Source of the DNA: Gnetum montanum
Lineage: Eukaryota; Streptophyta; Gnetopsida; Gnetales; Gnetaceae
Length of the DNA: 20,162 nt
Reading direction: 5' to 3'
Assembly: GCA_015680685.1 (NCBI GenBank)
Contig: MNCI01024201.1
Span: 200,904-221,065, forward strand
Shown: piece by piece, positions 1-9,776 of the stretch
How positions within the stretch are numbered: the stretch's first letter is position 1
Layout: every line of letters starts with the position of its first letter
Notes under the pieces: generated by a model
Databases searched by the model: none
What the model was told of the DNA's origin: nothing
Seen by the model: only the letters and a program-made list of their open reading frames with translations
Program-made: the position numbers and the translations under genes

Positions 1-133
1 TGAGATTACTTACAAAAATGTAAAAAGAAACAAAGACAAAATGATAAAATAAGAAATTGAAAAATGAAAAACTAGAAAACAAAAAGTTGTAAAACTAAAG
101 AAAATAAAAAATATTTATTAATCTTACTTGTTA
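1..133 (-). repeat. T-rich tract downstream of copy 1 coding region
   Basis: On the minus strand this is a T-rich, A-poor run that starts right after the gag stop codon and leaves the window at its left edge. Similar tracts lie at 9777-10020 and 17750-17885, each just after a degenerate pol-end G-run. That fixed position suggests a 3' untranslated segment of this retrotransposon family rather than random low complexity. No open frame is seen. The rest of copy 1 (spacer, gene X and 3' LTR) would lie outside the window. Confidence 0.55.
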
Positions 134-1912
134 TTAAAATGGGGGATATCCCCCATAACTAAATGGTTTAGGATGGAAAGGATTAATAAATGGAAGATGA
201 GGATCCTTGCATGTCGGAAACATTGACACTCAGTCATACTTTCCCCATTGGGGTTCACACACTTGATTATAGTAAGCATAGTGGGGTAGTTTATAAGATG
301 CGGTTCCCTAGTAAGGAGTTGGCCCACTATGATATTTGTGACTGTAAGATGGTATGCAAAGATCAGAATGTTGCCTTCCATGCCTGTGTTCATTGGGCCG
401 TATGGTTCTTATAGTGTTGGTTGGTGGCCCTGATGAAGTAACATGAGGCATTGGGCTTGAAGATGAGGGTGCACCATAGTGTTGGACTTGTGCTAACTTG
501 GAGGATGCAGTGGCCTTGGAATTGTGTTGTCCCTTCTTACGGTCATGTTTAAAGAAGGGACTCTTTGGATGTTGAGGAGGCCTCTCACTGCTGTTGGAAG
601 TAGTAGCACAAGTAATGTTTGGAGGTTATTATTGTGGTGCAGACACTTTAGGAACAATTGGTGGCAATTTATGAGGGAAAGGATGAGAACATTGAAATTG
701 AGGAGAAGTGTAAGGTACACAAGGCGATGGTTGTGGTGAAGGCATGGGCTAATAGTATTGAGGAGAATAGTAATGCGGTGAGATAGAGTGTGTTGGCCCA
801 GTTGGAGGAATATGGTATTGGACTAGATAAGCATTTGGATTCGGATGATATGAAGGGTGTCTCCAGTTTAGGGGTAGCTTCCTCCACGACTGGGATTGTT
901 GTCACTATGATCGAACACAGTATCTCTGTACGAACTCTGGATGTAACGTGCTTCCCCAATGCTCATATAAATGTAACAAGATTGGGCATTGACCCTTCGG
1001 GTGATCGTACAGGAAAATGTTGCATTCATACATATGATTGGTAGTTGAGCCCTTATTTTCCTCATCCCTTCTTTCCNTTGTTAAGTTGAGATTTTGGTCC
1101 TATTGATGTTTTTCAACACTCTCCCATCTAGCCATTTCTCCTTCTTCTTTTGCTACCTGCTTAATAAGCTCTTGGACTTGATGGGTTCATAGTTCGTATA
1201 GTTGACCTTGGGCATACATCCCTAGGGTTTCTCTTGTTGCATCATCAAGCCCATCAATGGTATGGTACATTAGCCTTTCCTCAGAAAACTTATGGCCTGG
1301 ACAGTTGTTTAACAGTGCATAATATCTTTCCAAGGCCATGTCCAAGGGTTAATGGTGTGCTTGTTTCCACCCTTGGATTTGTTTCCTCAAGGCTGACACT
1401 CTTGCATAGGTTTGATATCTTTCGTTAAAGAGTTCTACCATTGTTGGCCAACGTCGTATTGAATTTGGGTTTAATGATCTATACCATACTTTTGCTTGGC
1501 CAACGAGTGTCATAGGGAAGAGCTTGAGTTTTTTCCAACTGTTATCAATGTTGTTCCATGTGCAGGCATCGTAGAAGGCTTGTAAATGTTGTTGCGGATC
1601 TAGGTCATAGCCTCCTGAAAAATTGGAAAAGTTGTTTAAATTGAACCTGGGTAGACGACTCTCTTTACAATGCCTACATGAGATTCAAACAGCCTCTTGT
1701 ATTTGCGTTAGGCTTGTAGTGGCCAGTGGGGGTTCATCGTCATTAGGTAAGTTATGCTTTCATGCGTTGGGATGACATTGCTTTCGTTTATGTTTATAAG
1801 AGACCTCCACCTTGGGTTGCATACTCCAATCTTCATTTTCATATAGTTCATTCATTCTCCAATGAATTACCTCACTAGATGTGGCATTATTATAGTCTTT
1901 TAGGAGAGGCAT
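134..1912 (-). pseudogene. gag: Gag pseudogene of copy 1 (gag-only, Athila-like Ty3/gypsy)
   Basis: Gag is the structural protein that packages retrotransposon RNA. Reading from the ATG at 1910-1912 to the TAA at 134-136 gives one unbroken frame of 592 codons. I count 12 premature stops in it and no frameshift. Residues 110-260 carry the gypsy gag core, with landmarks such as FPMTLVGQAKVWYRSL, RYYALLNNCPGHKF and a following DGLDDATRETLG. At 986-1024 there is a zinc-knuckle remnant, C-x2-F-x3-HPKGQC, with the second Cys changed to Phe. The C-terminal half is rich in Pro, His, Gln and Tyr. No protease, RT or integrase follows: the frame ends in YGGYPPF, which at DNA level corresponds to the pol-end G-run of the other copies. 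This is either an internal deletion or a gag-only non-autonomous element. One base (1077) is N. The gag identity is firm; the lineage is inferred. Confidence 0.85.
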
Positions 1913-2035
1913 GGTTGTGAAATTGTGTGTGAATTTATATGTGACTTTTTATAATTATTTCTTTCTAAAAGATATATCGTTAATTCCTATACAGTGACCT
2001 TGTATGATATAACTAACCTAGATAACTAGCACCGT
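1913..2035 (-). other. 5' leader between primer-binding site and gag, copy 1
   Basis: This is a short AT-rich untranslated leader between the primer-binding site and the gag ATG. I see no open frame. Packaging signals would be expected here, but none can be recognised by eye. Confidence 0.55.
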
Positions 2036-2054
2036 CCCTAGCAATGGTGTCAAT
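2036..2054 (-). other. Decayed tRNA-Asp-type primer-binding site (PBS)
   Basis: The minus strand reads TTGACACCATTGCTAGGGA directly after the CA end of LTR-1. The Athila-type PBS, complementary to the 3' end of plant tRNA-Asp, is known as TGGCGCCGTTGCCGGGG. Over 19 positions including the leading T I count five differences. All are transitions and four fall at CpG positions, as expected for an old methylated site. It would have primed minus-strand DNA synthesis. Its adjacency to an LTR boundary defined independently by terminal inverted repeats supports both calls. Confidence 0.75.
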
Positions 2055-2596
2055 GATGAGTGACGAGGTACCCCTACACTCAACCATATGAATATGAGCA
2101 TTACACACGTGATCCAGTCGAACTCCGCAGAAGGACTAGTTGTGGCATCTAGATAGTTAGCCTTAGGTCACAGTTCATTGTCTTCCCACCTGGACTAGTA
2201 TTAGCTTTGTCACGTATGGTTTAGTCTAGAGTGAGGTGTATGATGTGTTTCTAACCTAATGCTACTCCTGAAGGCAATGGAAGATAATATTAACTAAGCT
2301 AAGGGAGAAAGGGTGAGAAGGAATCTAGCTAGCCTAAGTGTGATTGGCATCCGTTCCTTGATTATCCGTACACATCTTGGACTTCATGCACGACTACCAC
2401 TAGGATTACCAAGCGCAGATCCTAGGTACGCTACTAGGTTACCAAGTAGTCCCACTTAAATGCTGGTAATCAAGTCGTACTCATTCCACCTTTAATAGGA
2501 TTTAAGGATGAGAGAGATTAATTAGGAAAGGAGTAAATAACAAGTAAATAAATGATTAATCTAAGTGAATGCTGCAATGATGAAGTAATCTCGATC

Positions 2597-2602
2597 TTTA
2601 TT
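2597..2602 (-). terminator. Polyadenylation signal of LTR-1 (AATAAA)
   Basis: The minus strand reads GGCAATAAAGATCGAG. The same block is found in the other three LTRs at matching positions. An inverted partner CTTTATT lies 35 bases upstream on the same strand (2638-2644). Confidence 0.6.
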
Positions 2603-2779
2603 GCCGGTCATGTGCGTGTCCAAGTACGTCACACTCAAATAAAGGATGTTGTACAATTACAAACACCACACTGTAGGCATATAGTCAGAGGAAAAGGATT
2701 CAGAGGAAAAATAAGAACTAAAATCAAACTCTAAACTTCTAATCTAGAACTTACTTATAGAACAAGGAAAGTTACCTCT

Positions 2780-2787
2780 TATTTATA
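2780..2787 (-). promoter_or_regulatory. TATA box of LTR-1
   Basis: The minus strand has TATAAATA inside CTATAAATAAGAGG, 70 bases inside the 5' end of the LTR. The same 14-base string occurs on the plus strand at 19881-19894 in LTR-4. This is the expected core promoter for full-length retrotransposon RNA. Confidence 0.7.
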
Positions 2788-2806
2788 GACCCGCTGCAAA
2801 ATCAAG

Positions 2807-2822
2807 GCTGTGATATCACAGC
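2807..2822. promoter_or_regulatory. 16-bp perfect palindrome upstream of the LTR-1 TATA box
   Basis: GCTGTGATATCACAGC is its own reverse complement. It is followed on the plus strand by a 14-base-period imperfect repeat (GCTGCGATATAACA). It lies 20 bases upstream of the TATA box, where an enhancer or dimeric factor site would act. LTR-2 and LTR-4 have GATATC palindromes in comparable positions. Confidence 0.5.
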
Positions 2823-2857
2823 TGCGATATAACAGCTAGCAAATTCATGACTCATCA

Positions 2858-4021
2858 AAGCACTTTACATTAATGTTTTTAATTAGTTAATATAATTAAT
2901 AATGAACACATGAACATGACCACTTTGAGCATAAAGTATTAACACATAGTAATCTCAACAATGAGTATTTGGTATACCTAGTAATAGCCACTTAGTAACC
3001 CAATAGTGTTAACACTAGTTTGGGATGTGTATAGCAAGTGGGAACAGTTACTCTATTCTAGGATACTTAGTTATGAGATTAGCTAATTAGTTAAATAATT
3101 AATTGTTAAATCATTATTCAATCATCCATCCAATAGGAAAAATATATATTAAAAATAATTATAAAAATATACATCATGTTCCTTAAGCACACTTAACCAT
3201 ACATACTAACAGCACACAAGTGTGAGTTAGAAAGACAATGCCCTGTCAACTACATGATTCACTATTTAGAAATATCGACCACTTGGATAACTTAAGTCTA
3301 AAAAGTTCAACCAAAGTGCTAGTGAATTCTTGTGATTTGTATGGTTGGGTATAGGGGATCCCTACTGCTCATCAATTATGTTTAAGCCTTAGTGTTGCTC
3401 ATTATTGTTTCTTCTATATCTTTGTTTTACTTTATTTAATTATTAATAATGGATCATTTAGTAAGAAGTAAAAACTCATGAGGATACTTTTGAAAGAGGT
3501 CAAAGCCTAATCCTTTTCCTACCCCAGAGGGAAGGTCTTTTAGGACTAGTTTTAACAATGAGATGTTGGCCTACTCATAACACCCTTAATTTAAAATCTC
3601 TAAGTCATGGGTTTGATTCTAATGGGTAATGCTAAGCTATAAAGTTCTAATTGAACCATATATTTTGAGAAGTAATATCTTTGTTGTTTTTGAAGTTTTT
3701 TTTTTTTTGTTATTGATGGGATATGTTATTGCTTCAATTTTTATTCTTAAAATAATTTTACTTTTAGGGTTGGACACCTGTCTCCTCCTCCAAAAAATTT
3801 ATTTACCCATATGTATCCTTAAGACAAATAATGAACATAATACTTTTAAATCAACATATCAATGTGGTATTGGAAGACAAAGGTATTAGATAAAGACCTA
3901 TTAAATTTAAACCTATTACTTGTAAACCACAAGTTACATACTATAATTGAGTGTGTAATGTGTCACTATAAGTCATATGTAATAATGAGTTGTTAGCCTA
4001 CTAGTACAAGTCTTAGCCTAG
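2858..4021. other. AT-rich intervening sequence between LTR-1 and LTR-2, no gene seen
   Basis: This 1.16 kb stretch lies between the outer ends of two minus-strand elements. It contains a T run at 3696-3708, a possible SINE-like piece (separate entry) and otherwise AT-rich sequence. The longest open frame, 86 codons on the plus strand at 3629-3889, is hydrophobic and low in complexity, with no recognisable domain. It may be the older DNA into which copies 1 and 2 inserted. Confidence 0.6.
3555..3708 (+). repeat. Possible tRNA-derived SINE remnant (weak)
   Basis: An A-box-like TTGGCCTACTCA (3565-3576) is followed about 34 bases later by a B-box-like GGTTTGATTCT (3610-3620; consensus GGTTCGANNC with the CpG lost). 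The GTCATGGGTTTGATTCT context resembles the RNA polymerase III promoter of plant SINEs such as the Au type. A run of 13 T follows at 3696-3708. Target duplications and a defined 5' end were not found, so it could be chance. Confidence 0.25.
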
Positions 4022-4588
4022 TGATGAGTGGTGGAGCATCCAACACTCTACCATACAAGTCATGAGTGCCCATGCATGACTAGATTGTAATTCATAGATG
4101 GACAATGTAATTATGCTAGTAATTAATGTTAATTTGAGACCATTGTCTTCCCACTTTGAGTTAATGAAGTTCAAGTGTATGGTTTAACTCTTAGAAAGGC
4201 ATATCATTGGTTGATGTTATAAGGATCTTAATACTCCTAATTGTAAACATGATTGAAATGAGATTAAAATCTAAGTCTAAAGAACTATAAAAAAACCAGA
4301 TCTATCTTGACCTAGAGCGATGGATATTTGGTCCTAGTATATTGTACATGCCTTGGACTCATGTAATTATTACTGGGATTACCAAGAGGAATTACTACTA
4401 AGTGAATCTAGGTTACCAAACAACTACACTTAGCACTCGAAACTAGTTGTATCCATTCTACTTAACTAGTGAACATGGAAAGTAAAGTGCTTAAAATGGA
4501 AATGACTATCTAGGAAAGTAAGGAAATTATTCTCTAAGTAAAACATAGAGAAAACTGAGTGCTACAATGATGAGAAACAGCTTCGATC

Positions 4589-4594
4589 TTTATT
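4589..4594 (-). terminator. Polyadenylation signal of LTR-2 (AATAAA)
   Basis: The minus strand reads AGAAATAAAGATCG, matching the block in the other LTRs. The inverted partner at 4631-4637 has one mismatch. Confidence 0.5.
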
Positions 4595-4762
4595 TCTGCC
4601 CATAAACTATGTTCAAGTACAATTTACTTGAATAAATATGTTGGTTAACTACTTAACACCACACTACAAGCATTCACACTCTTGCTAAGAGTACAAAAAC
4701 AAACTACAAGAGTTTACCAAAGACTCAAATGAAAAGTCCATGTTTGTGTGCCCAAGTATTGG

Positions 4763-4770
4763 TATTTATA
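4763..4770 (-). promoter_or_regulatory. TATA box of LTR-2
   Basis: The minus strand has TATAAATA inside CCTATAAATACC, about 113 bases inside the LTR. The palindrome ATGATATCAT (4821-4830) lies 50 bases upstream. Confidence 0.6.
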
Positions 4771-4883
4771 GGGCTACATAGATTCTAAGACATTACATCA
4801 ATGATGATGTAAGATGAGCTATGATATCATTGATAGAATATCATAGATACAATATCGTATCAATCAAAAAATGGACTTTATCA

Positions 4884-5087
4884 TACTTCCACGACTGACT
4901 GGAAACTCATCCTCGAGTTAAAACAAAATAAGGATAGAGTTCCTTATAAAAATTGGAAAGTAGATTTGACTTAACATGACTAACTTTTTACATGACTCTT
5001 TGAATGCTACATTGGTTTATTTACAAAATAACATAGTAAAATGACAAAACAAAACAAAATAAAAAGCTAAAGTAGCATGATTTAGCC
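4884..5087 (-). other. 3' untranslated tail and decayed polypurine tract, copy 2
   Basis: Between the stop of gene X and LTR-2 lies a T-rich tail, then a 'CTCGAGGATGAG...GTGGAAGTA' segment on the minus strand that touches the LTR. The matching place in copy 3 (13175-13184) reads CATGGGGGTA, so this is probably a mutated polypurine tract that primed plus-strand synthesis. Confidence 0.55.
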
Positions 5088-7873
5088 TTAAGTTCCTGAT
5101 GATGGAGGCTCTCCCATCAACTTCTTCCCTTTGTTATCAAGCTTCTAAAATTGATATCTATTAAAGAGTGCATGAAGATTCTCTTCTTCTATCCTTGGGT
5201 CATGTATTGTCCATTCTCGTTGAAAAAATTTGGATGAAGTCAGTACATCCCACATGCATGGCATTTGCGGGAACATCTTATTTGCTTTAATGTATCATGT
5301 CACAAACTATCGTCTTTCTTTCTCAAAAGCCCGAGCCACCTTTCTTAATTCTTGGTAGTCTAACATCTAGTGTGCTAGGTTACTACTACATCTTTCTATC
5401 TTTGGTAGCTAGCCTTCACAACTTCAAGCTCAAAGTTTGTAACATGTAATTTTTGTAGGGCATCCTTTCAGTCAGCAAACTCCTTCTTGTACAATGCATA
5501 CATGGCTGCTACTTATTCCTCGAGCTCACTCCATGACTATCTTGCTATTAACATAACAAAGTTAGCATACTGAAGGTTTCCTAACCCCATGTATTCTATA
5601 AGATCTTCTATCTACAAGTCCTTCTTTTTTATTTTAGCCTAGTGAACATGGGCTAAACTATCTAAGATGGGTTGCCACTCTAGATTTTTAGTGATGGTGG
5701 AACTAATTTTGGCCTTTGCCATTTGGATTTTTTTTTCATTTATTTGTTTATACATGCTCACTTAATCCTTGAAATGCTCTTTGGACTTCTCGTCTATCTT
5801 GGTCTCATTTTACCATGCGCTTAACTCAATGGCTGATGTTTATCTGATAGCATAGATTTCTTCCATTGATAGGATCCTATTCTCTCAAGATAGTTTATTG
5901 ATGTCCTAGTTAATGCAAATGAGTTATTCTAGTAATTGACAGATGCTTTCTTCAAGAACATTATTTTCTTTTTTTCACAATAGTCAACCAAGTGTTTTCT
6001 ATAGTGAGCTTCTTACTCTCCTCTTCTAAGGCTAGGAGAGCTTTGGCATGTGTGTATGTTTGTGCTTTGGCTACTGAGGCATTTCACACCATATTCTCTC
6101 TTTCCATCTTAACTTGTATGTTATGAGCAATCAATTGTTCACTTAATCAGCTTTAAACCATTTTAGTTTATCCAGGGTAATAAGCCATGCAAGATATCTT
6201 ATTTCTAATCTTAAGGCTGCTAAGCTTGCAATCTCTACACTTCATTCTTTGTGTGCTCTACCCTTGTCTCTACCATCACCAACGTTCTTTTCATGTCTAT
6301 AAGATTAGACTATACTATAGTGATACCACTTAGGATATCAAACATATTTTGCATCACTTGGCCCATCTGCAATAGTCTATCCAAGACATCTTCATGTTTA
6401 GTAGGAGTCATTAAGGTGCCAGCAAACATTTGAGCATCTTTAGCTCCAGAGATATCAATTGATGACATGACAGGGACATTGAAGAATTCTTTGATATGAT
6501 TAGTGATAACTTTAGCTTCTATTACTACATCTTGATCTACATAACCATGATTATGACACCTTTACTAGTTTTAAGCATAACTTGGAATGATGTAGCATTT
6601 CCTAAAATTTACTATGCTCAGTCTTCCTCTCCTTCTGTTTACAATGACACCTGCCCACCCATAGGATTTGCTAAAACTATGGGCCTGATAAAGCTTTCTC
6701 TAACTCTATAAATATTGGAGGCCTCCCTTGCTCCCCAACTAATAGTATCTACAATCTAATCTAGATGGCTCATTGATGACCTATAGTCCTATGGTGGTGG
6801 TCATAGAGCTTATTGTTTTGGTCTATCTCAAATAGATATTTGACTACTAGGCCCTACTTGTTATTGTTGCCCAATAGTTGAAATGTGTCTAGCAAGGGTT
6901 GAACCTAAAGATCCCTTAGTGCCCTCTAGCTTTTCCAACTAATCTTTCTTTAGCAACATTGATTTTGACATTTTTGCATAAGTGGCGTTCTGGGTTTTCC
7001 TGAGAACATCATTGTTGTAGCCCAAAATCACTACTTGTTTGCATAGCTTCCTTAATAGGCAAGGGAATGGTAGTTTTGCCTTCCTTATCTTCTTATCCTT
7101 AAATTACATTTAAATCTCTAGAAAGATTAGATGTGTGATGTTGGCATTGAACTTACCCATCAATATCGCACTTTTCATGGCTACATATGTTGAGATTTTG
7201 TTGGGCCCTTTTCTTGGGAATAAGTGGTAAGTTCTAATCTTAAAATAGATTTTCTCCTCAATCATGAGCTCATTGTAATCTTTATCCTCATTTCCATAGG
7301 CCCTTTGTAGCCACAATTTATTCACATCTGTATATGACCTGGTTGAAATTTATGCCACATTGGCTCCTTCATTTGGGATGTTCAAGGCCTTAATGATTAC
7401 CTCTATAGAGTAGAGAACATAGACTTCTTTTATCTTCATAGTCACATCATCCTATTTATTTTTCAAAATTAGTAAACCTCTCCTAGGTAACATTCTACAT
7501 CACTTAATAATATGGACCATAGTGGAGATGCTTGGAGTTGTGTTCTTAAAGCTTCTAGAGTGAACTCCATGAATGGACCAAAGTTTAGTTCCACAATGAC
7601 AATAAACATGATAGACTTTTCTTGGATGGCTTGTAAATAATTAGCAAATAGCATAACACGTTGTCCTTGTTCAAGTACTAGTAGTGCTTCTGCTTCTGCT
7701 TGTGCTAATTATTTAGTAGTGGGAGTTTGTTGATGAATGTCAAATGATTCAGCCTCCTACTCAGCATGTTTAGCTTGTGGTGTCTACTCTCCCACTTGGC
7801 CTCTTCCATGGCCTCTTGGTCTTTTACTTCCTGGATGTGAAGGTCCTTAAATTTCTAGTCTCTTTAGGAACAT
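5088..7873 (-). pseudogene. Accessory gene X, copy 2 (plant-transposon-protein-like), decayed
   Basis: The ATG at 7871-7873 directly follows a TGATTGCAG acceptor-like site. The reading runs, with several stops and frame changes, to a TAA at 5088-5090 after GEPPSSGT. An early basic stretch (about residues 10-25) contains PGSKRPRGHGRG, a possible nuclear-localisation or nucleic-acid-binding patch. Next come VELNFGPFMEF (7500s) and then, at about 7400-7020, a domain with TMKIKEVYVLYSIEVIIKAL, YFKIRTYHL and LPFPCLLRKLCK. This order resembles the 'putative plant transposon protein' domain, whose members have V.VRGK.V.F...IN..LGLP, then RA.LLY.I..G and FPSLIT.LC. Copy 3 has the same landmarks at 13367-16225. 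It lies after pol and before the 3' LTR, where Athila elements carry an env-like gene, but I see no membrane segment in it. Its function is unknown. Confidence 0.6.
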
Positions 7874-8228
7874 CTGCAATCATCAAAAGTTTAGGATTAC
7901 CAAAGTGTTCAAATTGGTTCTTTATGGCTCATGATCCTTCCCATACTCTTGGTTTGATTAAGTTTTTGTCTTATCATGATTATAGAGTTAGAAAAATTTC
8001 AAAAACAAACCCCTAAGTATTATACTTATAATTATTATGACCTTCTATAGTTATCATTTTCTCATTTATTATGCTCTTAAATTAGTGGTGGGATTAGCTA
8101 GAAGAATTGGTTGAGTTTCTTAGCTCTAATTTGATTAGTCAATTATAATATCATTATTATTCTCTTATACTTACCCTTATATTACCTTTCAGGTGTTGGT
8201 AAATTTTGTCTCACTTTTTTGTACTTAC
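7874..8228 (-). other. Candidate intron before gene X, copy 2
   Basis: A strong donor-like site CAT|GTAAGTAC begins at 8228, and an acceptor TGATTGCAG ends at 7874, immediately before the X start codon. A branch-point-like CTAAC lies inside, near 8000. The AT-rich content suits a plant intron. The acceptor and ATG are shared with copy 3; the donor positions do not align cleanly, so the 5' end is less certain. Confidence 0.4.
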
Positions 8229-8878
8229 ATGCAATAGACTTCCCATGACTATGTTGAGCACTTTGGGATCAATAGGGTTCAAGAATTTCGTAAATCGAAC
8301 TGGGAGTGAGGAAGTTATGGTGTCAAAAAGCTTGCTTGCTAAAGCCTAGAAAAATAGTAAAAACTTGTCTTATGTGAAAGTGGTAGAATGAAACATTTTC
8401 TAACTCCCATGCATATAAATACTATTTTTATGTGCAACATCATAGATGAAACATCATAGTTGTGATTTCATAGGTCATACGACGTCACCATTTTAAAATT
8501 TCACAGTTTTGGCCATTTTTAATGGAAAAATGAGTCCATTGGATGTTTTGGAAGATACAAACGCTATCTAAAGGATCATGGATCATAGATGATGCTTGAA
8601 ATTCAAAAAATTGGTGTTCTAAAGTCTTAAGGATGGAACCTCAACGAATGAAATTTTATTGGGTTTGTATGAGATGAATTGAAGATTCTTAGTTGATGGA
8701 CAGGTTATAAGACTTTGTGGAAAGTTTTCTCTAAGTATTAACATGTTGGAAGCCACAAGATGATGTGGAATTATTTCCTAAGTATAAGATACAATAGTTA
8801 TACAAGCAGATCCTCTCCAAAGCAAGCTTCAACCCTTAATTTCCTTGTATAACCATGCCTAAAAGTGTCCGTGGGCAT

Positions 8879-9271
8879 TCAAGAAGTTGAATGTAAGACA
8901 TATCTATCTAGTAAAATACACATGTTAATATCATTGGGTTGGAAAAATAACACTATATTATACAAAACCATAAAGTTATGATTAAATATAGAGTGAGGTG
9001 AAATGAAATGTAGTAGGATTGAAGAAATTGGAACATGAGGTGTCTTACCATAGGCATAATGAATCCTTATGTGTGTTGTGTGATTAAAGTAATCATTAGC
9101 CTTTTGTCCAAGATTCAAACCAAGTTCAAACCACTTTCTAGTGACATCACCTTGTTTCATCTCCAAAACTAAAAACCACAAGATTGCCACTATTGCAAGA
9201 AGTATTACCACGTGGAAATGTAGTTCAAGAAAAGAGTTTATTAATAGCAAAATTTTTATATTTTTTTTCAA
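8879..9271 (-). CDS. 130-codon open frame with hydrophobic N-terminus (doubtful)
   Basis: This is the longest uninterrupted frame in the window. Residues 6-36 are strongly hydrophobic (LHFHVVILLAIVAILWFLVL) and could form one membrane segment or a signal anchor. The rest, with QGDVTRKWFELGLNLG and a His/Tyr-rich tail, matches no family I know. In copy 3 the homologous DNA (about 16900-17390) is broken by stops, and AT-rich DNA gives such frames by chance. An env-like remnant is conceivable because of its place after pol, but I favour a chance frame in non-coding spacer. Confidence 0.2.
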   Translation of the reverse strand: MKKNIKILLLINSFLELHFHVVILLAIVAILWFLVLEMKQGDVTRKWFELGLNLGQKANDYFNHTTHIRIHYAYGKTPHVPISSILLHFISPHSIFNHNFMVLYNIVLFFQPNDINMCILLDRYVLHSTS

Positions 9272-9286
9272 TTTTTGAGAAGCTAC

Positions 9287-9420
9287 CTACCTTCAAGGAT
9301 GGGTAATATGCCTTTCCAATGGAACCCCCAAAAAATTTATTTTGTGCTTTTATTTTATTTTTATTATATCAACCTTACCAAAGGACTACCTTCAAGCATG
9401 AGTAACATGTCTTTCTAGTG
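9287..9420. repeat. Short direct duplication in the copy 2 spacer
   Basis: CTACCTTCAAGGATGGGTAA (from 9287) and CTACCTTCAAGCATGAGTAA (from 9386), each followed by a similar TATGCCTTTC / CATGTCTTTC string, are about 34-base imperfect direct repeats 99 bases apart. Copy 3 has one related unit at 17450-17479 (CATGGGTAACATGTCTTTC). A local duplication in copy 2 explains this. Confidence 0.6.
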
Positions 9421-9776
9421 ATATCGTAAGGTAGCACTTATTTTACTCTTACTTCCATTTTTCGTTAGAACTCAAGAGAATAATACACTCTTAACAATAG
9501 GATAAAAGTCACTATAGTAGGCCTAGAGAATCCACAAGTCCCCTTGATGTCATACCGTTTTCATTCCCACTTCGTTCTTCACTCTTCTATCTAGGAATAA
9601 TTACCATGAGTTTATTCTTAGTTTTATTATGAAAAGAATATCATTATGGCCATGGTAAGAACCTCTTATTGTTGGAAATGAGTGGATGGATGATGTGGTC
9701 TTATTGTATAGGTAATCAGTCCTTTATGATTTAATAATATAGGGCAATCTTCACCTTATTGGAACTATATCTTTCT

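Larger units (their letters stand above)
2055..2857 (-). repeat. LTR-1: 5' LTR of copy 1, full length (803 bp)
   Basis: On the minus strand it begins TGATGAGT at 2857 and ends ACTCATCA at 2055, a perfect 8-bp terminal inverted repeat with TG...CA ends, and it abuts the PBS. Inside, in transcription order, are a GATATC-centred palindrome (2807-2822), a TATA box (2780-2787) and a polyadenylation signal AATAAA (2597-2602). I count 17 CpG dinucleotides, far more than in LTR-2 or LTR-3, which suggests a younger or less deaminated copy. The flanking five bases at 2858-2862 are AAGCA. The matching target-site copy would be beyond the left edge. Confidence 0.85.
4022..4883 (-). repeat. LTR-2: 3' LTR of copy 2 (862 bp)
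   Basis: On the minus strand it starts TGATAAAG at 4883, directly after a purine run, and ends CACTCATCA at 4022, the same terminal sequence as LTR-1. It shares with LTR-1 the order TATA box, conserved polyadenylation block with a GCTRCAATGATGA string next to it (plus strand), and a GGATTACCAAG-type segment. I count only four CpGs, so it is old. Gene X and its 3' tail lie directly upstream, which marks it as a 3' LTR. Confidence 0.8.
8229..9776 (-). other. Spacer between pol end and gene X, copy 2
   Basis: No coding domain is recognised. It is homologous in patches to 16519-17745 in copy 3: GTCACTAGAA near 9135, a CATGAGTAACATGTCTTTC block near 9400, and ACATAAAAATAGTAT near 8430 next to the TATA-like site of copy 3. 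It may hold the promoter and 5' untranslated exon for gene X. The only long frame is the 130-codon one listed separately. Confidence 0.5.

Noticed and set aside
124-393. 89-codon minus-strand frame (hydrophobic)
   Set aside because: It overlaps the gag frame of copy 1 in another phase; the gag frame continues through it with family-like Pro/His/Tyr composition.
524-1044. Plus-strand and alternative minus-strand frames of 65-96 codons
   Set aside because: All are shadows of the gag frame, which can be followed without frameshift through the region.
3629-3889. 86-codon plus-strand frame with hydrophobic residues
   Set aside because: Composition reflects T-rich DNA; no domain, no homologous counterpart in the window, and it includes the 13-T run.
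4801-4870. Repeated ATGATATCAT/GATA strings as a microsatellite or CRISPR-like repeat
   Set aside because: Units are short, irregular and confined to U3 of LTR-2; there are no spacers or cas genes.
6251-8016. Plus-strand frames of 60-79 codons (6251, 6496, 7777)
   Set aside because: Antisense to gene X of copy 2 or its candidate intron, with no recognisable features.
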